DNA of 64,000 nucleotides, taken from assembly GCA_023230455.1 (NCBI GenBank), contig JALNXH010000004.1, positions 124,001 through 188,000 of the forward strand. The letters are read 5' to 3'. The stretch is from Rhodocyclaceae bacterium (GTDB lineage Bacteria > Pseudomonadota > Gammaproteobacteria > Burkholderiales > Rhodocyclaceae). The notes beneath the pieces are model-generated. The model had not been told where the DNA came from and ran no database searches. It was given only the letters and a program-made list of their open reading frames with translations. Position 1 is the first letter of the stretch. Every line of letters begins with the position of its first letter. The position numbers and the translations under genes are program-made. Positions 8,959 through 18,288 of this stretch are shown here, in pieces.

Positions 8959-9759
8959 ATGGGGTTTCTTGCAGGCAAAAAAATACTCATCACCGGACTG
9001 CTGTCGAACCGGTCCATCGCCTATGGCATCGCCAAGGCCTGCCATCGCGAAGGCGCCGAGCTCGCCTTCACCTATCAGAACGAGCGTTTCAAGGATCGTC
9101 TCGCCAAGTTTGCCGAGGAATTCGGCAGCACCCAGATCTTCCCCTGCGACGTTTCGAATGATGGCGAGATCGACACGCTTTTCGCCGACCTCGGCAAAAG
9201 CTGGGATTGCCTCGACGGACTGGTGCATTCCATCGCCTACGCGCCGTCCGAAGCGATCGAGGGCGATTTTCTCGACGGCATCACCCGCGACGCCTTCCGC
9301 ATCGCCCACGACGTCTCCTCCTACAGTTTCCCGGCCCTGGTCAAGGGCGCCCGGCCGCTGCTATTGAAGAGCAAAAGCGCCGCCGTACTGGCACTGACCT
9401 ACCTCGGCGCCGAGCGCACCATGCCTAACTACAACACCATGGGCCTGGCCAAAGCCAGCCTGGAAGCCGCCACCCGCTATCTGGCGTTCTGCCTTGGCCC
9501 GCAGGGCATCCGCGCCAACGCCATTTCCGCCGGGCCGATCAAGACCCTGGCCGCCTCCGGCATCGGCAACTTCGGCAAACTGCTGGCCTACAACGCCCAC
9601 CACGCGCCGCTGCGCCGCAACGTCACGATCGAGGAAGTCGGCAATGCCGCCGCCTTCATGCTCTCCGACCTGGCCAGCGCCATCACCGGCGAGATCATGT
9701 ATGTCGACGGCGGGCTCAACACCGTCGCCTTGGGCAACGCCGACCCGATGCCGGGATGA
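8959..9759 (+). CDS. fabI: Enoyl-[acyl-carrier-protein] reductase (NADH)
   Basis: Reduces trans-2-enoyl-ACP in the final step of each fatty-acid elongation cycle. The 266 residues have the FabI version of the short-chain dehydrogenase fold: GLLSNRSIAYGIAKA at the nucleotide site, SIAYAPSEAIEGDF, the catalytic YNTMGLAK (Tyr-x6-Lys) and SAGPIKTLAASGI. The ATG at 8959 follows a GGGGAAG-like ribosome binding site; longer in-frame starts would run into the divergent gene. The aat start overlaps the fabI stop by four bases, so fabI-aat-bpt look co-transcribed. Confidence 0.95.
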   Translation: MGFLAGKKILITGLLSNRSIAYGIAKACHREGAELAFTYQNERFKDRLAKFAEEFGSTQIFPCDVSNDGEIDTLFADLGKSWDCLDGLVHSIAYAPSEAIEGDFLDGITRDAFRIAHDVSSYSFPALVKGARPLLLKSKSAAVLALTYLGAERTMPNYNTMGLAKASLEAATRYLAFCLGPQGIRANAISAGPIKTLAASGIGNFGKLLAYNAHHAPLRRNVTIEEVGNAAAFMLSDLASAITGEIMYVDGGLNTVALGNADPMPG

Positions 9760-10493
9760 TTCCCTGGCTACCGCCTGACGAATACCTCTTTCCCCCGCCC
9801 GAAAGGGCACTGCGCGAACCCAACGGACTGCTCGCGGCCGGTGGCGATCTTTCTCCCGGCCGCCTCCTCGCCGCTTATCGGCGGGGCATCTTCCCCTGGT
9901 TCTCCGCCGGCGACCCGATCCTCTGGAGGAGCCCGGACCCGCGCATGGTGCTGCGGCCGGACGAACTGAAAATCTCCCGTTCGCTGCGCCGTACCCTGCG
10001 CAACGGCACCTATCGGGTACGCCTCGACCATGACTTCGCCGGCGTCGTCCATGCCTGTGCCGAAGCCCCCCGCGACGGTCAGCGCGGCACCTGGATCACG
10101 ATGGAAATGCAGCAGGCTTACCTCGCACTGCATCGCCTCGGCCACGCCCACAGCGTCGAGACCTGGATCGACGGACAACTCGCCGGAGGGCTGTACGGCG
10201 TCGCCATCGGGAGGGCCTTCTTCGGCGAATCGATGTTTTCGCGCGTCAGCGATGCGTCAAAAATCGCACTCGCCCATCTTTGCCTGCACTTGAAACGGCT
10301 CGATTTCGGCATAATCGACTGTCAGATGGAAACCGCCCACCTCGCCTCGTTAGGCGCCCGCCCGATCCCCCGCCGCGACTTCGCCGCGGCGCTGGAAACG
10401 TTCGCCGCCGCCAATGCGCCGGCGGGCCGTTGGGCAGGGGATGCACTGGCCGATGCGTTCCGCCCGGCCCCGAGGGCGGAGGATCTGCCATGA
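9756..10493 (+). CDS. aat: Leucyl/phenylalanyl-tRNA-protein transferase
   Basis: Transfers Leu or Phe from tRNA to N-terminal Lys or Arg of proteins, making them ClpS/ClpAP degrons in the N-end rule pathway. Length 245 is normal. Family motifs are visible: PNGLLAAGGDLSPGRLLAAY, GIFPWFSAGDPILWRSPDPR, GLYGVAIGRAFFGESMFS and DCQMETAHLASLGARPIPR. It overlaps fabI at its start and bpt at its end (ATGA in both cases). The adjacency of aat and bpt, two N-end rule transferases, is common in proteobacteria. Confidence 0.95.
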   Translation: MIPWLPPDEYLFPPPERALREPNGLLAAGGDLSPGRLLAAYRRGIFPWFSAGDPILWRSPDPRMVLRPDELKISRSLRRTLRNGTYRVRLDHDFAGVVHACAEAPRDGQRGTWITMEMQQAYLALHRLGHAHSVETWIDGQLAGGLYGVAIGRAFFGESMFSRVSDASKIALAHLCLHLKRLDFGIIDCQMETAHLASLGARPIPRRDFAAALETFAAANAPAGRWAGDALADAFRPAPRAEDLP

Positions 10494-11221
10494 CCCATCT
10501 GCGCGATCTGCCGCCCTTTCCGCTGCTCCAGTTCTACGCCACGGCGCCCTATGGCTGCTCCTACCTGCCGGGCCGGGTGGCACGCTCGCAAGTAGCGGCG
10601 CCGACCCACCTGATCGACCCGCCGACCTATGGCGATCTGGTGCGGGTGGGCTTTCGCCGCAGCGGCGTATTCACCTATCGACCTTACTGCGACGCCTGCA
10701 ACGAATGCCAGCCGGTGCGGGTCAGAGTCGCCGAATTCAAGCCCGACCGCAGCCAGCGGCGGGCCGTCAACCAACACTCGGGATTGACCGCAGGCGAACG
10801 CTCGCTGACCTTCCGCGAAGAACACTACCAACTCTACCAACGTTACCAGGCGGCGCGCCATCAGGGCGGCGGCATGGACCGCGACAGCCGCGACCAGTAC
10901 GCCCACTTCCTGCTGCAATCGCATGTCGACAGCCGGCTGATCGAATTCCGCGAAGGCGAAATGCTGCGCATGGTGAGCATCGTCGACCTGCTTTCCGATG
11001 GTCTCTCGTCGGTCTACACCTTCTACGACCCAGACATCCGCCAGGCCAGCTACGGCACATATGCCGTGCTCTGGCAGCTCGCCCAATGTCAGCATCTGGG
11101 ATTGCCCTATCTGTATCTCGGCTACTGGATCCGCGACAGCCGCAAGATGACTTACAAGTCGCGCTTCCGACCGCTTGAGATATATCGCGCCGGCGACTGG
11201 CAGATACTGGAAGATTTCTGA
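10490..11221 (+). CDS. bpt: Aspartate/glutamate leucyltransferase (Bpt)
   Basis: Adds Leu from Leu-tRNA to N-terminal Asp or Glu, feeding acidic N termini into the N-end rule pathway. The 243-residue protein shows the ATE family N-terminal cysteine segment YRPYCDACNECQPVRVRV near residue 65 and the C-terminal GYWIRDSRKMTYKSRFRPLE. The ATG at 10490 overlaps the aat stop and follows GGAGGATC. Longer in-frame starts lie within aat. Confidence 0.94.
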   Translation: MTHLRDLPPFPLLQFYATAPYGCSYLPGRVARSQVAAPTHLIDPPTYGDLVRVGFRRSGVFTYRPYCDACNECQPVRVRVAEFKPDRSQRRAVNQHSGLTAGERSLTFREEHYQLYQRYQAARHQGGGMDRDSRDQYAHFLLQSHVDSRLIEFREGEMLRMVSIVDLLSDGLSSVYTFYDPDIRQASYGTYAVLWQLAQCQHLGLPYLYLGYWIRDSRKMTYKSRFRPLEIYRAGDWQILEDF

Positions 11222-11277
11222 ATCGCGGGCCGGCATCGCGCCGGCCAACATGCAACCTCCACCCCTGAAGACGCGCC

Positions 11278-12285
11278 ATGCCCTTGCCCTACTGCCTCGT
11301 CCGCCCGCTGCTGTTCTCGCTCGATGCCGAAACCGCCCACGAACTGACCATCGCCGGACTGAAGCGCGTCGGCGGGCTGATGCTGCCGCAGGCCGTCAGC
11401 GCTGCATCCACGCACGTGATGGGCCTCGACTTTCCCAACCGGGTCGGCCTCGCCGCCGGCCTCGACAAGAATGGCGAAGCAATCACCGCCTGGGACCGGC
11501 TCGGCTTCGGCTTCGTCGAAGTCGGCACCGTCACGCCACGGCCGCAGCCGGGTAACCCGAAACCGCGGATGTTCCGTCTGCCGGAAAAACAGGCGGTGAT
11601 CAACCGCATGGGCTTCAACAACCACGGCGTCGATGCGCTGCTGGAAAACGTCCGCGCGGCGCGCTTCAAGGGCGTGCTAGGGATCAATATCGGCAAGAAT
11701 TTCGATACCCCGATCGAACGCGCGGCCGACGATTACCTTGCCTGCCTGGACAAGGTCTACGCCGCGGCGAGCTACATCACGGTCAATATCTCCAGCCCGA
11801 ACACCCAGAACCTGCGCCAGTTGCAGGGAGAGTCCGAACTCGACGCCCTGCTCGGCGCACTCAAGGCGCGGCAGACCACGCTCGCCGAGCGCCATGGCCG
11901 CTATGTGCCGCTGGCGCTGAAGATCGCTCCCGATCTCGATGCCGCGCAAATCGTCAACATCGCCGATGCGCTGCGCCGCCATCGCATCGATGGGGTCATC
12001 GCCACCAATACCACCATCACCCGCGAAGGCATCGAAGGTGTCCCCCATGCGCGGGAAACGGGGGGCCTCTCCGGCGCCCCGCTGTTCGAAAAGTCGACTG
12101 CCGTGGTGCGCGCGTTGGCCGCCGCCCTGCAAGGCGAACTGCCGATCATCGCCGCCGGCGGCATCACCGACGGCCACCGGGCGAAGGCCAAGCTCGACGC
12201 CGGCGCCAGCCTGGTGCAGATCTATACCGGCCTGATCTACCGCGGACCGGACCTGATCCGCGAGTGCATCCGGGCGACCGCTTGA
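11278..12285 (+). CDS. pyrD: Dihydroorotate dehydrogenase (quinone), class 2
   Basis: Membrane-associated FMN enzyme that oxidises dihydroorotate to orotate in pyrimidine synthesis, passing electrons to quinone. The 335 residues match the class 2 length. Visible motifs are the N-terminal amphipathic helix, GLAAGLDKNGEAI, INRMGFNNHG, ITVNISSPNTQNLR (with the catalytic Ser class signature) and the FMN-phosphate segments IAAGGI and LVQIYTGLIYRGP. It starts 57 bases after bpt and runs to within 10 bases of the convergent gene. Confidence 0.96.
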   Translation: MPLPYCLVRPLLFSLDAETAHELTIAGLKRVGGLMLPQAVSAASTHVMGLDFPNRVGLAAGLDKNGEAITAWDRLGFGFVEVGTVTPRPQPGNPKPRMFRLPEKQAVINRMGFNNHGVDALLENVRAARFKGVLGINIGKNFDTPIERAADDYLACLDKVYAAASYITVNISSPNTQNLRQLQGESELDALLGALKARQTTLAERHGRYVPLALKIAPDLDAAQIVNIADALRRHRIDGVIATNTTITREGIEGVPHARETGGLSGAPLFEKSTAVVRALAAALQGELPIIAAGGITDGHRAKAKLDAGASLVQIYTGLIYRGPDLIRECIRATA

Positions 12286-12294
12286 ACGACGGTA

Positions 12295-13437
12295 CTACCA
12301 GTTGCGCCGCGTGATGTTGGAAACGTAGTTTTCCGGGAACTCCCGGAGCGGCACCGACGATTGGAACCGCAACGCGGCAATCGTCTCCACGGTCAGCGAG
12401 TAACAGCGCGAACGATCGGTCGGCCCGCCCGTGGTCAGGCCGATCAGCCGGCCTTCGTCATCCACCAGCGGCCCGCCGGACACGCCGTGATCGCAATAAT
12501 TGCTGGTAGCGAGGAAATTCTGCCCGAAGCGCTTCATCCAGCCGAGAAACCGCCCCTGTGAGGCCGTCAACGTGCCGTTCGCATAACCGATATTGTGGGC
12601 GGTATCGCCCGTGGCAAGCAGGGCCGTACTACCGATCGGAACGGCCTGCCCGTTCAGCCCCGGCACCTTGACCAGACAGGCGTCCTCGTGGTCGAGGTAG
12701 GCGACTTCGGTGACTTCGGCATGCTCGCGGGTGACCGCATTGACCGCGAAAATTTTTCCCTGACGGATGTTCGGCGCCAGGACGTGGCAATTCGTCAACA
12801 GTTTTTCGTTGTCGATCATGATCCCGGTCCCCATACCGCGCCGGCCGACGACGCCATAGACCGACCACACGAGCTTCTTCAGCAACTCGGCATCCGGCGA
12901 ATCGATGGAAATCCGATAGCTCGGCTTGCCGACTGTAGCCGGCGCAGAAACGGCCGCGGCAGCGGCCGCCGGCGGGGTGGAAGGGGATAAGGGCGGCGCG
13001 ACGGCATCGGACAAGACCGGTTGCGCTTGGGCACCATCGTCGGCGGGAATCGGTATCGCCGCGGCAGGCTCGGCAATCGACCGGGAGGCAGGCTCCGTAT
13101 CCTGCCAGGCCGTCAATACGACCGCCACAGCAACGACCGACGCCGCCAGCAACACCGCCTTTGCGCCGTATCGAGCGGGCTTCACCCTGGCCGGTCGCAG
13201 CGTCGCGCCGGTTTCCGCCATGGACACGGTGGCGAGTTGAGCGTCGTAACGGGCGCGCCGCACGGCATCGGACAACACGTCGCGGGCAAGGCGCACGAAG
13301 GTCGCCCGATTTTCCCTGTCGTCGATCGACGGATCGGAATCCAGCACTCGCAGGTGCAGTGCGCAGGCCCGCTCGATTTCCTTCGTCGAGGCATCCCGGG
13401 CAAGCCCGAGCACTTCGTATAAGGTCTGCTTTGCCAT
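12295..13437 (-). CDS. Membrane protein with degenerate J-like domain and trypsin-like serine protease domain
   Basis: A 380-residue protein. Residues 4-68 resemble the fold of a DnaJ domain (TLYEVLGLARDASTKEIERA up to ARYDAQLA), but the HPD tripeptide needed to stimulate DnaK is not found. A membrane helix spans about residues 92-110. A Pro/Ala-rich linker leads to a trypsin-like domain from about 185, with the triad His218 (LTNCHVL), Asp252 (DHEDACLVKV) and Ser320 (GVSGGPL). The predicted topology is N terminus in the cytoplasm and protease in the periplasm. No PDZ domain follows, unlike DegP/DegS. Related fusions exist in proteobacteria, but I know of no assigned function. Confidence 0.78.
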   Translation of the reverse strand: MAKQTLYEVLGLARDASTKEIERACALHLRVLDSDPSIDDRENRATFVRLARDVLSDAVRRARYDAQLATVSMAETGATLRPARVKPARYGAKAVLLAASVVAVAVVLTAWQDTEPASRSIAEPAAAIPIPADDGAQAQPVLSDAVAPPLSPSTPPAAAAAAVSAPATVGKPSYRISIDSPDAELLKKLVWSVYGVVGRRGMGTGIMIDNEKLLTNCHVLAPNIRQGKIFAVNAVTREHAEVTEVAYLDHEDACLVKVPGLNGQAVPIGSTALLATGDTAHNIGYANGTLTASQGRFLGWMKRFGQNFLATSNYCDHGVSGGPLVDDEGRLIGLTTGGPTDRSRCYSLTVETIAALRFQSSVPLREFPENYVSNITRRNW

Positions 13438-13624
13438 CGCCGCTCACGCATTCCATCTGAAGCGCCAGATTGTATATGACATAAGTGTATTGACGGATAA
13501 CGGGAAGCGATTGAAGCGACGGGAAATAATCTCGGCCCCGGCTTGTTCGCCCCCAGGCGTTGGGCGATAATCGTGCCCTCTCAGCGCCGCCAGGAATGGA
13601 CCGGCGCCCCTGCCTCGCTAAGCC

Positions 13625-14209
13625 ATGACCAGCTATTTATTCATTCTCCTCGGCGCCGTTCTGGTCAATAACGTCGTCTTGGTTCGCATTCTCGGCCTGT
13701 GTCCGTTCATGGGCGTCTCCAAAAAACTGGAGACCGCCATCGGCATGGGCGCGGCGACCACCTTCGTGCTCACCCTCGGCTGCGGCACCAGCTATGTCCT
13801 CGACGTCTGGCTGTTGCAACCCTTCGACCTGGCCTATCTGCGCACGCTGTCGTTCATCGTCACCATCGCCGCCATCGTCCAGTTCACCGAGTTGGTCGTA
13901 CAGAAGACCAGCCCCGGCCTGCACCAGATGCTCGGTATCTATCTGCCGCTGATCACCACCAATTGCGCCGTACTGGGGATTCCGCTGCTCAACATCAATC
14001 TCAAGCACAATTTCATCGAATCCCTGCTCTTCGGCTTCGGCAGCTCGGTCGGGTTCACCCTCGCCCTGGTGTTGTTCGCCGGCCTGCGCGAACGCCTCGA
14101 CGGCGCCGATATTCCGACCTACTTCAAAGGTACGGCGATCGCCTTCGTCACCAGCGGCCTGATGAGCCTGGCCTTCATGGGCTTCGCCGGGCTGGATAAA
14201 TTCAAATGA
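13625..14209 (+). CDS. rnfA: Rnf/Rsx electron transport complex subunit A
   Basis: Integral membrane subunit (194 residues, six predicted helices) of the ion-pumping ferredoxin:NAD or SoxR-reducing complex. It shows the family segments NNVVLVRILGLCPFMGVSKK and GCGTSYVLDVW, and TNCAVLGIPL. The two conserved Cys (in LGLCPF and TNCAVL) are those known to hold the intramembrane iron-sulfur centre with RnfE. First gene of rnfABCDGE. A 187-base gap to the divergent protease gene holds the likely promoter, but no convincing hexamers were found. Confidence 0.95.
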   Translation: MTSYLFILLGAVLVNNVVLVRILGLCPFMGVSKKLETAIGMGAATTFVLTLGCGTSYVLDVWLLQPFDLAYLRTLSFIVTIAAIVQFTELVVQKTSPGLHQMLGIYLPLITTNCAVLGIPLLNINLKHNFIESLLFGFGSSVGFTLALVLFAGLRERLDGADIPTYFKGTAIAFVTSGLMSLAFMGFAGLDKFK

Positions 14210-14216
14210 TCTTTCA

Positions 14217-14297
14217 AACCACGGAGGACACGGGGCACACCGGGAAAGACAAATCGCCTCCAGGTTTCCCCCCGTGCGCCCCGTGTCCCCCGTGGTT
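14217..14297. repeat. Large GC-rich palindrome, copy 1 (between rnfA and rnfB)
   Basis: Left arm from 14217 (AACCACGGAGGACACGGGGC) pairs with a right arm ending at 14297 (GGGCGCACGGGG in complement and so on); about 27 of 30 arm positions match, with a loop of about 20 bases. It fills most of the 112-base gap inside the rnf operon. A near-identical motif with the same ACCACGGGG...CCCCGTGGT ends lies upstream of tex. The pattern is that of a dispersed intergenic palindromic repeat (REP/MITE-like). In the mRNA it would form a very stable hairpin that could modulate rnfB-E expression. Confidence 0.8.
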
Positions 14298-14321
14298 AAA
14301 GCTTCCGAAGCGTAACGCCTC

Positions 14322-14885
14322 ATGATTTCAGCCATTCTCGTCATGGCCCTTGGCGCCATCGTGCTCGGCGCCGCCCTCGGCTACGCCTCGATCAGGTTCA
14401 AGGTCGAAGGCGATCCGTTGGTGGAAAAGATCGACGCCGTGCTGCCACAAACACAGTGCGGCCAGTGCGGATTTCCCGGCTGCAAACCCTATGCGACGGC
14501 GATTGCAAAAGGCGAAGCCGACATCAATCAGTGCCCGCCGGGCGGCGAGGAAGGCATCCGCAAGCTGGCCGAGCTGCTCGGCCGCGAAGTCAAGCCATTG
14601 TCCGAAGAACACGGCGTCGAGAAACCGAAAAGCGCGGCGGTGATCGACGAGAACCTGTGCATCGGCTGCACCCTGTGCATCCAGGCCTGCCCGGTCGATG
14701 CCATCGTCGGCGCGGCAAAACAGATGCATACCGTGGTTGAGCGGCTCTGCACCGGTTGCGAGCTGTGTCTGCCGCCCTGCCCGGTGAACTGCATCGCCAT
14801 GGTGCCGATCGCCGAATCGGTGGATACCTGGAAGTGGCGCTACCCGGTATTCCGGATGATGCCCAAGGAAGGAAAGGCCGCCTGA
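14322..14885 (+). CDS. rnfB: Rnf/Rsx electron transport complex subunit B
   Basis: Ferredoxin-like subunit of 187 residues. An N-terminal membrane anchor (ISAILVMALGAIVLGAALGY) is followed by the [4Fe-4S] motif CGQCGFPGC with a later Cys, then two classical 4Fe-4S clusters, CIGCTLCIQACPVDAI and CTGCELCLPPCPVNCI. It carries electrons between RnfC and the membrane subunits. It overlaps rnfC by one base (TGATG). Confidence 0.96.
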   Translation: MISAILVMALGAIVLGAALGYASIRFKVEGDPLVEKIDAVLPQTQCGQCGFPGCKPYATAIAKGEADINQCPPGGEEGIRKLAELLGREVKPLSEEHGVEKPKSAAVIDENLCIGCTLCIQACPVDAIVGAAKQMHTVVERLCTGCELCLPPCPVNCIAMVPIAESVDTWKWRYPVFRMMPKEGKAA

Positions 14886-16549
14886 TGTTGCGCGCGCTGT
14901 TCAAGTTCAACGGCGGCGTCAAGCCGCAGACGCACAAGCTGGACTCCGTCCGTGAATCGATTGGCCAGATTCCGCTGCCCGCCGAACTGGTCATTCCCCT
15001 TCACCAGAGCATCGGCGGCACGCCGCGGCCGCTGGTCAAGGCCGGTGAAAAAGTGTTCAAGGGACAGATGATCGGTGCTGCCGACGGCAACGTCTCCGCC
15101 GCCGTGCATGCCTCCACCTCGGGCACCGTGAAGGCCGTGGAAATGCGCACCATGGCCCATTCTTCGGGACTCGGCACCCTCTGCGTGGTGATCGAACCCG
15201 ACGGCGAGGAAGCCTGGATCGAAACCCGGCCGGTGGCTTGGCGCTCGCTGCCGGCCGGCGAAGTTCGCGACATTCTGCGCGACGCAGGCATCGTCGGCCT
15301 CGGCGGCGCAGTATTTCCATCCCACCTGAAGGTGCAGGGCAGCCGCAGCACCAAGTTCAAAACCCTGATCATCAACGGTGCCGAATGCGAGCCGTTCATC
15401 ACCTGCGACGACATGCAGATGCGCGAGCGTCCGGCAGGCGTGCTGCGCGGCGCGGCGATCCTGCGCGACCTGCTACAGGCCGAAGAGGTGCTGATCGGCA
15501 TCGAGGACAACAAGCCCGAAGCCATAGCCAGCATGCGCGCCGCAGTCGCCAATCTGGGCGACACCGCCCGCGACATCCAGATCGTGCCGATTCCCACGCG
15601 TTATCCGGCCGGCGGCGCCAAGCAGCTGATCCGCGTACTCACCGGCATCGAGGTGCCCCACGGCCGGCGCTCCACCGACTACGGCGTGCAGTGCTTCAAC
15701 AGCGGCACCGCCTACGCGATCCACGAAGCGCTGGAATTCGGCCGGCCGCTGATCTCGCGCATCGTCACCGTCGCCGGCAATGTCGAAGCGCCGCGCAACT
15801 ACGAAATTCTGTTCGGCACGCCAATGCGCCACGCGATTGCGCCGACCCGCGCCAAGCCCGACAGCGACCGGGTGATCATGGGCGGGCCGATGATGGGGTT
15901 CGCCATGCCGAATCCGGACGTCCCGGTAATCAAGGCCACCAATTGCATCCTGGTCGGCAGTCCCGCGCTGTTCCCGCCGCCGGAGCCGGAAATGCCCTGC
16001 ATCCGCTGCGGCGAATGCGCCAAGGCCTGCCCCGCCGACCTGCAACCGTTCGAGCTGTACTGGTTCTCCCGCGCCAAGCAGTTCGGCAAGGCGCAGGAAT
16101 ACGCCCTCTTCGACTGCATCGAATGCGGCTGCTGCGCCTACGTCTGCCCCTCGCACATTCCGCTGGTGGACTACTACCGTTTCGCCAAGAGCGAAATCTG
16201 GGACCGTGAGCGCGAGAAGGCCGCCGCCGATGCGGCACGCGAGCGCTACGAATTCCGTCTCGCCCGCGAAGAGCGGGAAAAGCAGGAGAAAGCCGCCAAG
16301 CTTGCCGCCAAAGCCGCCGAGACCCGCGCCAAGCTCGCCGCCGAAGCCGCCGCGACGGCGGCCGAGGACGACCCGAAGAAGGCGCTGATCGCGGCTGCCC
16401 TTGCCCGCGCCCAGGCGCAGAAGGCGGAAATCCAACCGGACAATATCGAACAACTGACCCCGGCGCAGCAGGCCGAGGTGGCGGAAATCGAGGCGCGCCG
16501 CGCCCAGATCCGCGAAATTGCGCATACGCCGCCGGAAAACAAGCCCTGA
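14885..16549 (+). CDS. rnfC: Rnf/Rsx electron transport complex subunit C
   Basis: Peripheral 554-residue subunit that handles NADH and holds two 4Fe-4S clusters (CIRCGECAKACPADLQP and CIECGCCAYVCPSHIPL). Before these lie an N-terminal barrel-sandwich-like domain and the NADH/FMN-like core with GLGGAVFPSHLK and NGAECEPFITCDD. The last about 110 residues are a charged Ala/Lys/Glu-rich coiled segment, shorter than in the E. coli homologue. The ATG at 14885 overlaps the rnfB stop; longer in-frame starts lie inside rnfB. Confidence 0.96.
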   Translation: MLRALFKFNGGVKPQTHKLDSVRESIGQIPLPAELVIPLHQSIGGTPRPLVKAGEKVFKGQMIGAADGNVSAAVHASTSGTVKAVEMRTMAHSSGLGTLCVVIEPDGEEAWIETRPVAWRSLPAGEVRDILRDAGIVGLGGAVFPSHLKVQGSRSTKFKTLIINGAECEPFITCDDMQMRERPAGVLRGAAILRDLLQAEEVLIGIEDNKPEAIASMRAAVANLGDTARDIQIVPIPTRYPAGGAKQLIRVLTGIEVPHGRRSTDYGVQCFNSGTAYAIHEALEFGRPLISRIVTVAGNVEAPRNYEILFGTPMRHAIAPTRAKPDSDRVIMGGPMMGFAMPNPDVPVIKATNCILVGSPALFPPPEPEMPCIRCGECAKACPADLQPFELYWFSRAKQFGKAQEYALFDCIECGCCAYVCPSHIPLVDYYRFAKSEIWDREREKAAADAARERYEFRLAREEREKQEKAAKLAAKAAETRAKLAAEAAATAAEDDPKKALIAAALARAQAQKAEIQPDNIEQLTPAQQAEVAEIEARRAQIREIAHTPPENKP

Positions 16550-16552
16550 TCC

Positions 16553-17569
16553 ATGGCCCACAACTCCCCCTACCTACTCAAGCCCGCCAGCGTCCGCAGC
16601 GTCATGCTGCGTGTCGCTGCGGCGCTGCTGCCTGGCATCGCTGCCTACGTCTATTTCTTCGGCGCAGCGATCCTGGTGCAACTCGCCCTGGCCTCTGCCA
16701 CCGCGTTGGCCGGCGAAGCGGCGATCCTGGCGCTGCGTCGCAAACCGGTCTGGCTGTTCGTTTCGGACGGATCGGCATTAGTCACCGCCTGGCTGATCGC
16801 CCTCACCTTCCCGCCCGTCGTGCCCTGGTGGCTGACGGTGACCGCCACCCTGTTCGCCATCGTGGTGGTCAAGCAGCTCTATGGCGGCCTCGGACAGAAT
16901 CCGTTCAACCCGGCGATGGCCGCCTTTGCGCTGATGATCGTCGCCTACCCGCTGCTGATGTCGCAATGGCCCGCCGCCGGATTCGCCGATTTCCACACCC
17001 AGCTCGGCCTGATCTTCGGCGAACGCGCGCTCGACGGCATCACCATGGCCACACCGCTGGACGCGCTGCGCACCGCGCTGCATAGCGAGGAAAACCGCGC
17101 CACGGTCGCCGCCGTGATCGCCCAGGGCGCAAGCTTCGGCACGCTCGGCGGCAAGGGCTGGGAATGGATCGCCGCCGGCTACCTGCTGGGCGGCCTCTGG
17201 CTGTTGCAACAGCGCATCGTCACCTGGCACATGCCGTTGGCTTTCCTCGCCGCGCTCGGACTGATCGCCGGGGTATTCCACCTGATTAACGGCGACCAGT
17301 TCGCCACCCCGCTGTTCCACGTGTTTTCCGGCGGCGCCCTGCTCGGCGCTTTCTTCATCGTCACCGACCCGGTTTCGGGCGCCACCACGCCGCGCGGCAA
17401 GCTGATCTTCGCCGCCGGCATCGGACTGCTCACCTGGGTGATCCGCACCTGGGGCGCCTATCCCGACGGTATCGCCTTCGCCGTGCTGCTGATGAATATT
17501 GCGGTGCCGCTGATCGATATGCATACCCAGCCGCCGGTGTTCGGCCACAAGAAGGGAGACGGCGCGTGA
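16553..17569 (+). CDS. rnfD: Rnf/Rsx electron transport complex subunit D
   Basis: Integral membrane subunit, 338 residues, related to NqrB. It carries the covalent-FMN motif SGAT in DPVSGATTPRGK (residue about 278), the GLGQNPFNPAMAAFA segment and multiple hydrophobic helices. It follows rnfC by three bases, and rnfG starts on a GTG overlapping its stop. Confidence 0.95.
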   Translation: MAHNSPYLLKPASVRSVMLRVAAALLPGIAAYVYFFGAAILVQLALASATALAGEAAILALRRKPVWLFVSDGSALVTAWLIALTFPPVVPWWLTVTATLFAIVVVKQLYGGLGQNPFNPAMAAFALMIVAYPLLMSQWPAAGFADFHTQLGLIFGERALDGITMATPLDALRTALHSEENRATVAAVIAQGASFGTLGGKGWEWIAAGYLLGGLWLLQQRIVTWHMPLAFLAALGLIAGVFHLINGDQFATPLFHVFSGGALLGAFFIVTDPVSGATTPRGKLIFAAGIGLLTWVIRTWGAYPDGIAFAVLLMNIAVPLIDMHTQPPVFGHKKGDGA

Positions 17570-18288
17570 GCGACGAAAATTCGGTCCAGCACACGCTGGC
17601 GGAAGACATTCCGCCCCGTACCGAGGTTTCAATCGCCCGTATCTCGGCGCGCACGGCCTTCATCCTGATGCTGTTCTGCGTCGCCTTCACCGCGGTGATG
17701 GCGGCCACCTATTTCGCCACCAAGCCGGCCATCGAAGCCAGCGCGCGAGCCGAAAAGTTGAAACTGATCGACGCCGTATTGCCGCGCAGCAGCTACGACA
17801 ACGAATTGCTGCAGGACGCCGTGACCCTGCCGCCCACCGCTGCGCTTGGCCTCGACGACCCGACCCTGGTCTATCGGGCGCGCAAGGCCGGCGCACCGGT
17901 GGCGCTGGTGCTCGAAGCCGCCGCCCCCGACGGCTATTCGGGACGCATCGGCCTGCTGCTGGCGGTACGCGCCGACGGCGAACTGGCCGCCATCCGCGTC
18001 ACCCAACACAAGGAAACCCCGGGGCTCGGCGACTACATCGACCCGGCCAAGGACCGCAACAAGGCCCATCCGTGGATCGGCCAATTCAACGATACCGGAT
18101 TCGGCAAGATCCCCGAGAGCCGTTTCAAGGTGAAAAAGGACGGCGGCGAGTTCGCCTACATGACCGGTGCGACGATTTCACCGCGTGCCGTCACCAACGC
18201 CACGCGTCGCGCGTTACAGTGGGCGGTCACCAACCAGGAGCGGCTTTTTGCCCAACCTGCCGGAACTGCGTACAAGGAGCAACCATGA
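17566..18288 (+). CDS. rnfG: Rnf/Rsx electron transport complex subunit G
   Basis: Periplasm-facing flavoprotein subunit of 240 residues with one N-terminal membrane helix (TAFILMLFCVAFTAVMAATY). The covalent FMN attachment motif appears as TGATISPRAV near residue 200. The start is GTG, overlapping the rnfD stop (GTGA). A 40-residue cytoplasmic lead precedes the membrane helix. Last base overlap with rnfE is ATGA. Confidence 0.95.
   Translation: MSDENSVQHTLAEDIPPRTEVSIARISARTAFILMLFCVAFTAVMAATYFATKPAIEASARAEKLKLIDAVLPRSSYDNELLQDAVTLPPTAALGLDDPTLVYRARKAGAPVALVLEAAAPDGYSGRIGLLLAVRADGELAAIRVTQHKETPGLGDYIDPAKDRNKAHPWIGQFNDTGFGKIPESRFKVKKDGGEFAYMTGATISPRAVTNATRRALQWAVTNQERLFAQPAGTAYKEQP

Noticed and set aside
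14217..14297. Palindrome as a simple rho-independent terminator ending rnfA
   Set aside because: No T-run follows the stem, the rnf genes after it are clearly part of the same operon, and a second copy exists elsewhere upstream of a gene.
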